DNA of 64,000 nucleotides from Apiotrichum sp. Y4204 (Eukaryota > Basidiomycota > Tremellomycetes > Trichosporonales > Trichosporonaceae): contig JAMYHL010000012.1 in assembly GCA_025531455.1 (NCBI GenBank), positions 744,001 through 808,000 of the forward strand, read 5' to 3'. Positions 24,756 through 36,100 of the stretch are shown piece by piece (position 1 is the stretch's first letter; every line of letters starts with the position of its first letter). A model generated the notes under the pieces. It did no database searches. It worked only from the letters and a program-made list of their open reading frames with translations, and was not told the DNA's origin. Position numbers and translations under genes: made by a program.

Positions 24756-25572
24756 GGGCGCGAGCAGGTAACAAAAGTGAATGTCAATGTCGAGAGTCGC
24801 CCGGGCGCTGTATACAAGCCGTTTGCATGTCATGTCTGTCCCCTGTGCTGTGACACGGAATCTGGACCAGTTGTTGACTTGGCGAAACTGACATCCAGGA
24901 GTGAAACTCAGGTTATGACAGAGGACAGGGATCTAGATTGCGGTGATGGCCGGCAACTAAGTCTTACCAGTTGGGTAACTAGCCGCGGAGCGACCTTTTG
25001 GGCCACTGGCACTCGCGTTCGAGCGACCGATCGCCGGCGCTAGGCGCTGGGCACAGAGGGTCATGTCGCTGTGTCGCCATCTTGCCAGCTGGCAACGCCA
25101 TATCGCCACAGTGCATGACAAAGATCATCCCAGGCCGACATTCCAGCTAATTCCTACACAGATGCTGCGGTCGGCGGCCATGGTCTCGGCCATCGGTGGC
25201 ACCAGTGGCGTCTGGCCCGGATCCACCTCGGCACCATTCTCCCACGCCGCCAAGTCCGGTTCCCGCACTGCCGATAAGCGGGGGCAGCGGCATGCGCGCG
25301 GGTGCAATCCGTGTGACGCGTCGGCAGTGCCCTCTTCTTCTCCTCGGCCCTCATTTTCACCATCGCTGTCCAATTGACACGGCCTCGGCCATTATTCATG
25401 CTCGCCTACAGATTACTCATGATACACTACAGGGATTACACATTTTGTTTCCACGGTATCGCTCGGTGGACGGTATGGCGCGGGCGCGGGGCGGGGGTGG
25501 GGTGCTGGTATGGCGTGGTCGCTTCGGGTTCAGGCTTCAGACTTGGGATTCGGATTAGGGGAGAACTTAACA
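24756..25572. other. Convergent 3' intergenic region
   Basis: This lies between the carboxypeptidase stop and the stop of the His-rich protein gene on the other strand. Open frames here are shadows without domain content. Confidence 0.6.
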
Positions 25573-26778
25573 CTAAAGGGGCACGACGTCGCCGAATGAC
25601 GAGCCAAAGGTCACAGGCGGGCGGCGGGGGTTTTGCTCGTTGTGCTTGTGGCGGAAGCTCCAGCGGCGCGCGGCAGGCGCGGGCGGCGCAATCTGCGACG
25701 TCTGCGGGGTCAACGGCACACCTGACGCGTCGCTGTTTGTGCTGCTCGTGGATCCGCGTGACTCGGTGCGTACGGCTGGTGCTGGTGCGATTGACGGGTC
25801 GGACTCGCGCCGGTCCCGCTGGTCCTGGGCCATTACGCGCGCGACGGCCGCGGTGAGGTCGGTTCCGGCGCGGTCGGGGTCGCTTTGCGGGAGGACGTAC
25901 GCCTCGGGCGGGGGCGTGGGCGGCGGAGGAAACGTCTCGTCGCATACCAGCCGCGGACAGGACAATGTTGGTTGGAACGCTGCTGTCAGCCATGGCGGAG
26001 GAAGAGAAGCTTCGCTGGCTATGCTCACTGTACTTTGGGAGATCGAGGTCGCTTTCGTCGCCGCGGACGACGGGGCGCGTGCGGATCCCGAGGCGCATCT
26101 CGTACGCGACGTGGCAGTCACATTCGTGCCCGTCGTTATGCCCATCGTGACAGCGCGCGTGGTGGTGGTGAGAATGGGAGTTGGCACGGGAATGGGACGG
26201 CGAATGGCTGTGCGCGCAGTCTCGACCACACGGACGTCCGCCGGGCGGCGCGTCGTACATGTACAGCACCTCGTACCGCGAGAACCGCTCGGTGACGAGG
26301 TCGGTCGTCGAGCTCCAGGTGGGATAGCGCATCTCGGGGAGAGCAGCCTGCGTTTCTGTCGTGGTGCTGGTGCCGGTCTCGACGTCGGGGTTCCGCGCTG
26401 CCCGCCGGCGGGCGAGGTACGTGCGCCCGAAGCGGTCTGGCGTCAGTGTCTGTGTTAGAGTGGAGTGTAGTGTGGCTCCGACTCGGAGGACGATCATGGA
26501 TCGCGATTGAACGTTCTCTCTGCATTCGGCACATTCGGCACACTCGTCATGATCGCTCCGGGAACCACTTTGGGGGTGAAATACACTCCAAAGTAGTGAC
26601 GGCATGGCCGGTTCCCAGACGACGAGTGGCCACAGTGGTATTATGCATTCGTCGCCTGCCGATCCCACTTGTAGATACTCACAGCAGTAGACGACCGCAA
26701 TGGCGATGAGGACGAAGAGGATCGCGAGCGCGCTGTGGGTTAGCGAGGTCAGGTGTTGTGGCAGTGGACGTACACCAT
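25573..26778 (-). CDS. N-terminally anchored membrane protein with His/Cys-rich cluster
   Basis: Four exons: 26778-26774, 26732-26683, 26436-26029 and 25982-25573 (873 nt, 290 residues). The first coding exon is only ATGGT. It splices to a membrane helix (ALAILFVLIAIAVVYCY, residues 3-19) followed by the basic stop-transfer RFGRTYLARRRAAR, so most of the protein is predicted cytosolic. Residues 88-127 hold 12 His and 5 Cys in 40 positions (HSHHHH, CHDGHNDGHECDCH), a likely metal-binding patch. The C-terminal half is Pro/Ser/Thr-rich (FPPPPTPPPEAYVLP, SGVPLTPQTSQIAPP) and ends GSSFGDVVPL. All junctions close in phase, and the intron at 25983-26028 is needed to leave a wrong frame. I do not know the family. 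Metal binding is inference from composition. Confidence 0.82.
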
Positions 26779-28937
26779 GGTGGTTGGTGGGCGCCGGGAT
26801 CAGGTGCGGAGGGTGGAGTAGAACAGGGATAACAGGATTGTATCAATGCACTCTGTCTGTATGTTGATGGAATGGGGGATGGGAGAGTGTGCAATGGCGA
26901 GCGAGAATGCGACAATGGTTGCTGAGAACTAGTTGGTGAGGTGAGGCTCCTATAAGCTTGCAAGCTGGTGGCATTCTCATGACCATCTGTCCTCCATTTG
27001 GTATTTATGGCAATCTCACCAAAGACGAGAGACAACAGTAGTAGCTCAGTAGTGTGTTGTCATGGGCACGCATGACTCCACAAGCGGCACTGATAACCGA
27101 ACAGTCGCACAGTTGCCGTGCCTCTCTACATGCACTGCATCCGAGCTACGAGCTTGTCACTCGAGCTACACACGCTTGTTCCAGACAGCAACAGAATGGA
27201 TATGGATGGGATGATAGCTTGGCAACAGCACCACTTTTAATCCCAAAGCAATCTCTTGGGTGGCAGGGCCCCGCCAGCCCGCCAAGAGCCCCGCAATCTC
27301 CACCCCATCGACGTCTGCTGATCGCGGCCGTGCCTGTGCTGTAAAGTGACATGTTCCACAAGGCCAGATGCAAAGTCTCTCGCCATCCCCCTACGGGGCC
27401 ACGGGGTTGCCTCAGCCACAGACACAGAGAATGTTCCGCGGCGTACTCCACCATTGGGACAAGCAAGTGGACGGGACGCATTGAGACTCTAACTGTGGAT
27501 CTCCACAAGCAGTTCCAGGACTCAGAGCTCGCACTCCGGCCGTCGCCAATTCTCCTCTACCTGAGTCAACATGGCATGCTCTGTGCTGCCCGTGCTCCGA
27601 TACCCGGGCTCCAAGCGGCTTCGGGTATGCATGTAGGAATGGACGCCCGCAATGCGCCTCGAGGCTGCCCACATCCCTCTCTCGAAATGTCCAAACTCCC
27701 GTCTAAATGTCCAAGCTCCCGTCGAAAATGTCCAAACTAACCGCGATATTTGGTGAATTAGTCATGTACCGGTTCACGTGGACCGCAGTGTTTACTTTGT
27801 GTGCTGTTCTCCTCAGTTGATGCGATTCCACTTGCGCGAGTCCGCAGAGCACAGAGTGCGCAAAGCAGAGCGGGAGATGCCGACCGGCACGATTCAGAGT
27901 ATACCAAACAGGAACAGCTACAGCTACAGCAGCGCTTGGCTTTGGAATCGAGTTAGCAAGCAAGCGGAGATGAGCGTCAGGATGGCGCGTGGGCGCTTCG
28001 ACCCAAGATCTCTCACATGTCCGGGACGATAACCCAGATACCCAGACAACTCGACACGAGTAGACGAAACGGGGCGGTACCGTACCCACGCGCGAATCCT
28101 CCGGGTCGGCCGTGAAGACGAGCGGCCGGGACACGGACATGTGGGATAGAGTTGTTGGATTGATCAGCAGCCGCATAGTGCGCTGCATCAACCCGTTGAT
28201 GGCGAGGTCAACTGATCAAGTGATCATGGCAGTCACACTATCACACCACTTCGACGTCATCGGATCCCACCCATCACTATCGGCAGAGGTGCCACATTGC
28301 CACAGCCAGGAGCCAGGGGCCAGGGCCAGGGCCCCGTGCCAGTCGCCACCCGACTCGTTCTCATTCTTGCCACCCAATTCCAATTCCAGACTCAACAGTA
28401 CGCCACCCGCCAGGCGTCGGGGCCTCCACCTCCACCCATCTCCACTCCTTGACCAAAAATGTCCAAGCGAACGAGAATGAACACAACACTTGTTCCCTGT
28501 GTTGGACATTTGGAACTGGGCCATGCAGAGGCACGGACAAGGCACTCGGTCACTTTGGGGTGTGGTCTCGGCGTCTTATTGCACCCGGGCACCAGTCCGG
28601 CAGCAGTCCCGCTTATCACCAAAAGCGGTCACTCGGTATTGGCGCCAAGCAAAGAGGACAGCCTCAGAGTCACGTGACAGGTACACCCACACTCCTGAAA
28701 CAACAGCGTGATTTTCACGTGCGGAACACGCGCTCTGGATATTTTGCTTCCGCGCTTCCAGTGCCAAACCCAAACAGACGTCACACAGTGTCGTCATGAA
28801 CCCGAGACCGCCGAGACCGCCAGCCCCATCACATCCCCACTCGCCACCATCGCGAACACCCCCTGCTCCTCGACCCCGCAACTTCCAGCCTTCGCCTTCT
28901 CTTCTTCACTTTTTCTCCACTACTTCATCTCAACACA
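26779..28937. promoter_or_regulatory. Divergent intergenic region, His-rich protein / NPC1
   Basis: A 2.2 kb head-to-head interval with no supported gene. It contains a three-copy 20-nt tandem repeat (27685-27740). Two more copies of the core ATGTCCAA motif occur near NPC1, one direct (about 28456) and one inverted (about 28502). Just upstream of the NPC1 Met, the in-frame sequence is open and hydrophobic. Confidence 0.5.
27685..27740. repeat. 20-nt tandem repeat with ATGTCCAA core
   Basis: Three imperfect units of about 20 nt, each starting AAATGTCCAA and the first two continuing as (A/G)CTCCCGTC. The third unit diverges after the core. Confidence 0.8.
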
Positions 28938-31900
28938 ATGCTACGACCACCGCCATCGCGTCCCCCAGGCGCGACAGGCGCGCCGGGGACCTGCGCCATG
29001 CGCGGGAACTGCGGCCGCGCATCCATGTTCGGCGCCGAGCTCCCGTGTCCGGACAACGACCCAGCAAGCGAAGTGAGTGGACTCCCCTGGGGAATGGGCC
29101 GCGACTAACCCCAGACCACTGACAAGCTTCGCGGCCTCCTCAAGTCCGTCTGCGGGCCGGGGTACACGGTCCCAGATCACGTCTGCTGTACCCAGCAGCA
29201 GGTCGAGACGCTGAGTGACCAGCTTGCGCAGGCGGCGCCGCTCATCGCGTCGTGCCCTGCGTGTATCAACAACTTTCGCGCGTTTTACTGCGACTTTACC
29301 TGTTCCCCCGACCAGAGCACGTTTCTCACCGTTACCAAGACGCAAAAGACGATTTCCGGCGGGACAGCGGTCAAGAGCGTGATGTATGGCGTCAGCGACG
29401 GGTTCGCAAATGGTTTCTTCGACTCGTGCAAGTCTGTCCAGTTTGGTGCGACGAACGGGTTTGCCATGGACCTTATTGGTGGGGGCGCGAAGAACGCCTC
29501 AGCATTTCTCAAGTACATGGGTGACGAGCGGCCGGGACTCGGTTCCCCATTCCAGATCGACTACCCGACACCTGGCACCCCGTCAAACTACTCGCGAACA
29601 CCGCTGAGCTGCTTCGATGCCGGCATCAACTCACGCTGCGCCTGCGCCGACTGCCCCTCTGTATGCCCCACGCTTCCGTACGTTCCGCCGCCCAACAGGC
29701 CGGGGTGCCGCGTCGGTGCCGTCTCTTGCCTCACTTTCTCGCTCCTCATCATCTATTCGGCTGCAATTGCGCTCTCCATTGCATGGTATTCGTTCCGCCA
29801 GGCCCGGAAATATCGCCAGCGGCGGTATGAGCGTGTTGCGCTCGTTGATCCCCCGCAGTCGCCCACAAGCACGGGGTTGGACGGCCTAGTGGGGCGTGGA
29901 ACAGGCGATGATGACAGTGGTCCGTCCGGCAGTATCCACTTTCGGCTCGGCCGCGGGGCGTCCCTCCTCGACCCGATGGAGCACCTCCAGCCGAAACAGA
30001 ATCAGATCAATGCCGTCCTTCGCCGCTTCTTCTACCGTCTTGGCCTCATGTGCGCGCGCTTCCCACTGGCGACGTTTGCCATCACCGCCATTGTGATTGG
30101 CATCCTGAACGCGGGATGGAGCCGATTCTCGGTCGAGACCGATCCAGTGCGCTTGTGGGTGCCGCCCACAAGCGAAGCTGCAGCCCAAAAAGCGTTCTTT
30201 GACGACAACTTTGGGCCATTCTACCGCTCCGAGCAGATCTTCATCACTGCCGCCGACGGCGGGTCACCGTTGAGCTACGAAACGCTGGACTGGTGGCTGG
30301 GCGTCGAAAAGCAGATCTCAGAACTGAAGTCTGCGTCTGGTGTATCGCTTGAAGAGGTGTGTTTCGCACCGTCGGGTCGAGGAACACCATGTGTTGTCCA
30401 GTCCGTTTCCGCTTGGTTTGGCGACGACATGAGTCAGTGGGGGGATGAGTGGCCCGAACGGCTTCGCACATGTGCTGCACACCCATCCGAATGCCTTCCG
30501 GAGTTTGGCCAACCGATCGATCCCAAGCTTATCCTTGGTGGCGCACAGGGCGACTGGATGAAGGCCAAGGCGCTCGTGGTGACATACGTGAACGACAATC
30601 ACAACGACGACGACCCGCGTATCGGCGCGGTCGAGGAGTGGGAGAGGACACTGGAAGCCTTCCTCCGCACAGTGCACCACGACAAACTCAAGATCTCGTA
30701 CTCGACCGGCGTATCGCTCGAGCGCGAGCTCAACAAGAGCACCAACACGGATGTCAAGATCGTCGTGCTGTCGTACCTCGTTATGTTCCTCTACGTCTCG
30801 CTCAGTCTTGGCGGCGGCAGCACACCGCACAAGGGTATGCGCAAACAACTGCAGAAGATGGGCCAGGGATTCCAGTGCATCCTCTACAAGATTGGCCTCC
30901 GCAGCCAGCGTCCTCCTGGGTCCGCCTTTGACGCTGTCGAAGGCATCCCACGCATGTTCATGGTCAACTCCAAGTTCTCCCTAGGTCTTTTCGGTATTGT
31001 GCTTGTCCTCGTGGCGATCTCGTCTTCCATCGGTCTCTTCTCCTTCATCGGCGTCCGCGTTACCCTTATCATCGCGGAGGTGATCCCTTTCCTCGTGCTT
31101 GCCGTTGGCGTCGACAATGTGTTCATCCTCGTTCATGAGCTTGAGCGCCAGAACGCCATGCACGCGTCCATCCCTGAACCCACCTCAGAAGTCGACAGCG
31201 ACAACGAGGACGAGCTCGATCGCCACCCTGGCTCAAACCTTCCCGCCGAGGAGCGCGTCGCTCGGGCTGTTGCCCGCATGGGCCCCTCCATTCTCCTCTC
31301 GTCCACCACCGAAGTCGTTGCTTTCGCCCTTGGTGCATTCGTGCCCATGCCAGCTGTCCGCAACTTTGCCATTTACGCAGCCGGCAGTGTCCTTATCGGC
31401 GCTATCCTTCAGGTGACGGTCTTTGTCAGCGCTATGGTACTGGATCTGAAGCGCTCTGAGGTAAGCTACTGCTTGAGTCGGCCATAGCTAACATCAGTCT
31501 GGGCGCATGGATTGCTTCCCGTGCTTCCGGGTGCGCGGCAGGATCCGCCTAGAGGATGGCTCGCCGGGCTCATCCGAGAGCCTGCTTTCGCACTTTGTCC
31601 GCCGGTGGTACGCGCCGACGCTGCTCAAGGCAGAGGTGAAGCACGGTGTGATGGCCGTCTTTGGCGGCATGTTTTTGCTGAGCGTGATTGGTATCCAGAA
31701 GATTAAGCTTGGTCTAGACCAGCGACTCGCGCTCCCGCCCGACTCGCATCTCGTGCCGTACTTTAACGATCTCGACAAGCACCTCGACGTCGGCCCGCCA
31801 GTCTACTTTGTCGTGCGCGGCGGGGATCCGGAGGACCGCGAAGGTCAACAGGCACTGTGCGGCCGCTTCACAACGTGTGCGGAGCTCTCAGTGGCCAATA

Positions 31901-33033
31901 CGCTCGAGGCGGAGCGCAAGCGACCCCAGTCGTCCTTCCTCGCCAACCCGCCCGCCGCGTGGATTGACGACTTTTTGATGTGGACAAACCCAACCTTTGA
32001 GTCGTGCTGCCGCGTGCGACGCCGGGATCCGACCGTCTTCTGCCGGCCGCGCGACTCTGATCGCCTGTGCCGCCCGTGCTTTGAGGGCGAGGAATGGGAC
32101 ACCACCATGGTGGGCCTGCCTGAAGGCGCCGACTTTGAGCGGTACCTCGGGCAATGGCTTCAGTCTCCAGCGGACGACAACTGCCCGCTTGGCGGACTGC
32201 AGGGATACTCATCAGCAGTCAAGCGGGAGAACGGGAACGGGAGCGTCACCGCGTCCCACTTCCGCACCTTCCACACCCCGCTGCGTACCCAGGGCGAGTT
32301 TATCCATGCCCTCGCCTCTGCGCGCCGCGTGGCCGGCGAGATCTCCCAGTCCACGGGCCTCGACGTCTTCCCCTACTCACTCTTTTATGTCTTCTTCGAC
32401 CAGTACGGCTACATTGTGAGCATGACTGCGCAGGTGCTGGTCGTCGCACTCGCCGCCATCCTGGTCATAACCTCCACGCTCCTCGGCTCGTGGATGACGG
32501 GCGGCACGGTAACGTTTGCGTGCGCGCTCACAGTCCTGAACGTGATGGGCGTCATGGGCTTTTGGCATATTGACCTGAACGCAATCTCGCTCGTCAACCT
32601 GGTCATCTCCGTCGGCATCGCTGTCGAGTTTTGCTCGCACCTTGCGCGCGCGTTCATGGGCGCAGGCACGGGACTGACGTACGACAAGCACGACGCGAGG
32701 CGGGAGCGTGACGAGCGTGTGTGGACTGCGCTCGTGGACGTCGGACCCAGCATCTTCTCAGGCATCACGCTCACAAAGCTCGTCGGTATCTCGGTGCTCG
32801 CACTCACGCGCTCCAAGCTCCTCGAGACGTACTACTTCCGCATGTGGCTTGCCCTCATTGTGTCCGGCGCGCTGCACGGCCTTGTCCTCCTCCCCGTTCT
32901 GCTGAGCTTCACTGGCGGGCAAGGGTACTCGCTCGAGGACACGGACGAGGACTGGGTCACGAGCCAGATGCGCCGCCCAGGAGAATACGAGAGTGCGCCG
33001 TTTGCAGATGACGACTCGATCATGGATTATTAG
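28938..33033 (+). CDS. NCR1: NPC1/Ncr1-type sterol transporter (vacuolar/endosomal)
   Basis: Three exons: 28938-29072, 29115-31460 and 31498-33033 (4017 nt, 1338 residues), all phase 0. The Cys-rich N-terminal sterol-binding domain is clear ([41 protein letters not shown]). The first core membrane helix follows ([20 protein letters not shown]), then the luminal domain. The sterol-sensing domain (residues around 720-820) carries [14 protein letters not shown] and [15 protein letters not shown] second luminal domain with Cys clusters ([19 protein letters not shown]) and a final membrane block ([20 protein letters not shown]) complete the RND-like fold. Length is close to human NPC1 (about 1280). 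The protein moves sterol from NPC2 or the lumen into the vacuole/lysosome membrane. Oddity: no signal peptide follows the first Met; residues 1-18 are Pro/Arg/Gly-rich. The start may be incomplete (see findings). Confidence 0.95.
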
Positions 33034-33102
33034 ATGGTTATGGGGTAGATAGAATACGAAATACAATTGTTGAATCTTCCGAGACCTCTATGTAATGCCA
33101 GC

Positions 33103-36100
33103 TTATGCCCCAAGAGCACGAGCAAGCAGCTCTCGCCGCTGCAGGAGCGACCACCGGGCAGCCCAGGCATTGTCGATCGGGCTCGGCTGCGGGGCAGCGA
33201 GCGCGGCAGTGATAGAACCAAGGAGTGCCTGTGCTGCTGCCCGTCCTTGCGCGTCATCCTGTGTCCGCTGAGCGAGGACGGTCGCGGCGGACGAAGCGTC
33301 CCATAGCGGGTTGCGGTACATGTTGGGCGCCTCTTCGACAAAGAGTGATCCCACGCTTTGCGCGGGCGCAGCCAGGGCGGCAATTTCAGCGTCTGATGTC
33401 AGTTTCTGTCGCACGACTCAACCAACTCACTCGTAGCGACCTGGTCCATGGCCACCTTCCAGAGCCACCGCTCCGTTTCCGCTGTCGGGGGCTGGCGCGC
33501 CAGCCAGCCCCACCAGAGGGACACTGCCTTGGACGACAGAATAGGGCGTGCGGGCCCAAGACCCGCACACACAATCTGGGCGGCGGCGAGCCGGATCTCC
33601 TCGTCGTCGTCCTCCATCAGGCGCAGCAGTGTGCGCTGAAGAGAGGCATGCGTGGGGGTATCAATGGCCGAGCCGAAAAGAAGCGGAGTGAGGTGTTCCA
33701 TGCAGTGAAGAGCCGAGGCGCGGCACTCGTGGGACTAGTGTCAGGACATGCACCCACTACCAACTCACCTTTCTCTCGTTGGACGCGGTTTCGACACGGC
33801 TGGCCAGGTCCGCAAGCCGGTCGCGGTCAATGTCGGCAGCCACCGTTGCGCGACCGAGCGCGCCGAGCGCGGCCTCGCGGAGCGGGACGTATCGCGTTTT
33901 CTGTACGGTTCTTGTGATCAGAGTGACGAGCTTGGCAATCTCCTTGTCGGCGGCTGGCGATGGCGGCCATACAGAGAGGACGTCGAAGATTTTGGCGCGC
34001 ACTGCGTTTCCGATACGGGTGTTGCAGAGCTTGACCAGGGCAGAAAGAACCTCGGGCGTCTGGAGATCCAGCGCGTCCACGTGGTCGAGGGCAGCGAGCT
34101 GTGCGTCCTCGGGCACAGTTGGCTCTAGTAGCGAGAGAACGTCTTTCGGCGTAGCGTCGATGAGGACTGTCGCGGCTGCAGACTCGTGCAGGAGATCAAT
34201 TCCTGGAGCATAGCCTGATGGCGTGAGCAGGAATCCATTGGCTGCGCGCTTCGCTTCGGATAGGAATGTCGGGGACAGCAGAGTCGTCTGTGTGGCATAC
34301 TCGTTGATGCAGTCCAGAATACCCTTGGTCACTACCGCCACCTTGCATCCTGCCCAGCCGTGAAGGGCGTCGAGAAGACGTGACTCGAGGAGCTGCTTGT
34401 CGTTGTCCTCAACAGCACCCCAAGGAACAACATCGGCAAGAAGCCGACGGAGGAAGAGGAGGCGGCCGTGAACAAGATTGTAGTCCTCGCTTTCATGCGA
34501 TACCCGTGTGGCAGTCACCTTGGCCTTTTCCAGGCCGCTTTCGGGCGAGAGGAGCGAAGAGAGGGCCTGGCTTGCCACCTCACGGACTTGCCACTCCACA
34601 TTGGCGAGATACCGATCCACGACAGGATAGAGGAAGTCTGCGGTCCTTGCGCCCTCTGGTGACCAACGGAGAGAACGAAGAATGATAAGGATCGGGAAGA
34701 GAGGCGAATGCTCGGTGAGGCTGGCTGGACCTTGGCGATACGCTGTCCGTAGGTAATCCGCAATATGAGGCACGATCGATGGATACATTGCGTGCCACGA
34801 AGCGAGAGTCTGGCGAGTCGAAAGCGCTGAACGCGTTCCTGCAACTTCTTGGCTGTGTACACCTGCGAGCGAGCGATGGGTGATGGTGGAGAAAAGCATG
34901 AGACCGACGTTGCGAACATTCCAGCTGAAAGGTTAGTGAGGCTCACGTATGGTAAACTGACTTGGAAGAACCAAAAGCGGCCAGAGCAACCATGACGACG
35001 CGCTCAAAGTACCTCGACAGGAAGCGCGTCTGCTTGGCATCGAGGAGGATGGTCTTGAGGCAGTTCATAGCATGAACTTTTGTCACATCAGAGGACGGGT
35101 TGTTGAGCTTGGCCATATCAACGAGTCGGCCGACGGTGAGATCCAGAAGGTCCCGGTCTCCAGAGACAAGAGCGAGGAATGAGTAAGGAAGAGCGGCAGA
35201 CCGACGAAGCGTCACGAGGTGACCTTGAGCAACTGCTTGAAGGTTACGCTATGAGGTTAGAGATGATCGTAACTGGATCTCACCTCAACCCAATCGTCGA
35301 CGAGGTCGCGGAGCTCCTTTCGCGCTTTCACGGCTTCGACAAGATGACCAAACGCGCTGGAAATACGGGAGAACGTTCCCACATGGCGAATCTCATGAAG
35401 CCAAGTCAAGAACTGGCGGCCAGCAGCCCCAACTTCCTCCTTTGTCCAGACAGTTTGTTCGGGGAGTGCTCCAACGGGAGTAATCACGAGCACCGCGAGA
35501 AGCTCACTGCGATGTTAGTTTCTTGCCGCTTATGAGCACTAACGCAGCTTCTTTGGTTGCGCGCCAGCAGCCTGACAAAAGATTGGTGTGGTCCATCGAC
35601 TCGTCGCCATCCTCGTCTCCATCGCCCATAACTTCGTAGGCGCGGGCAATCTCATGAGCCGCCGTCTCTTTATCGTCGACATCCGAGGGACCAAGAGAAA
35701 TGACCTTCCGAGTTTGCACCCAGACGCGGTTGACCAGAGCAGAGAGGCGGTGGAGAAGAGCTGTCCAGTTGTCCTGCGCTGCCTGTGTCTTCAAGTCCAA
35801 GTTGCGGATCAACTCGCTGCGGTCAGGAATCGACCTGTTGATATCAAACCCACGTTATGACACCAATTAGTCCATACAGAGGATACTCGACAATGCCCGT
35901 TGAAAGGTTCTCCTCGGATTTGATAATGTGCTTCTCCAAAAGATCCACCAGTTCGGTAACGAATGCTACCGCTTGCGCTTGTCCTGCAGGCTGAACAAGC
36001 TTGGTGAACAGAATGGATAAGGCAGATAGGCCAGCATCAGCCTGCGTCCTCCGCGAGTGATTGATGGACGCGCGCGCGGAGGCCATGAGCTTTTTCGACG

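Noticed and set aside
25436..26668. Single 410-codon minus-strand frame as one exon
   Set aside because: It runs through two clear introns. After 26029 it reads Arg-rich out-of-frame sequence, whereas the spliced frame gives a coherent Pro/Ser-rich tail.
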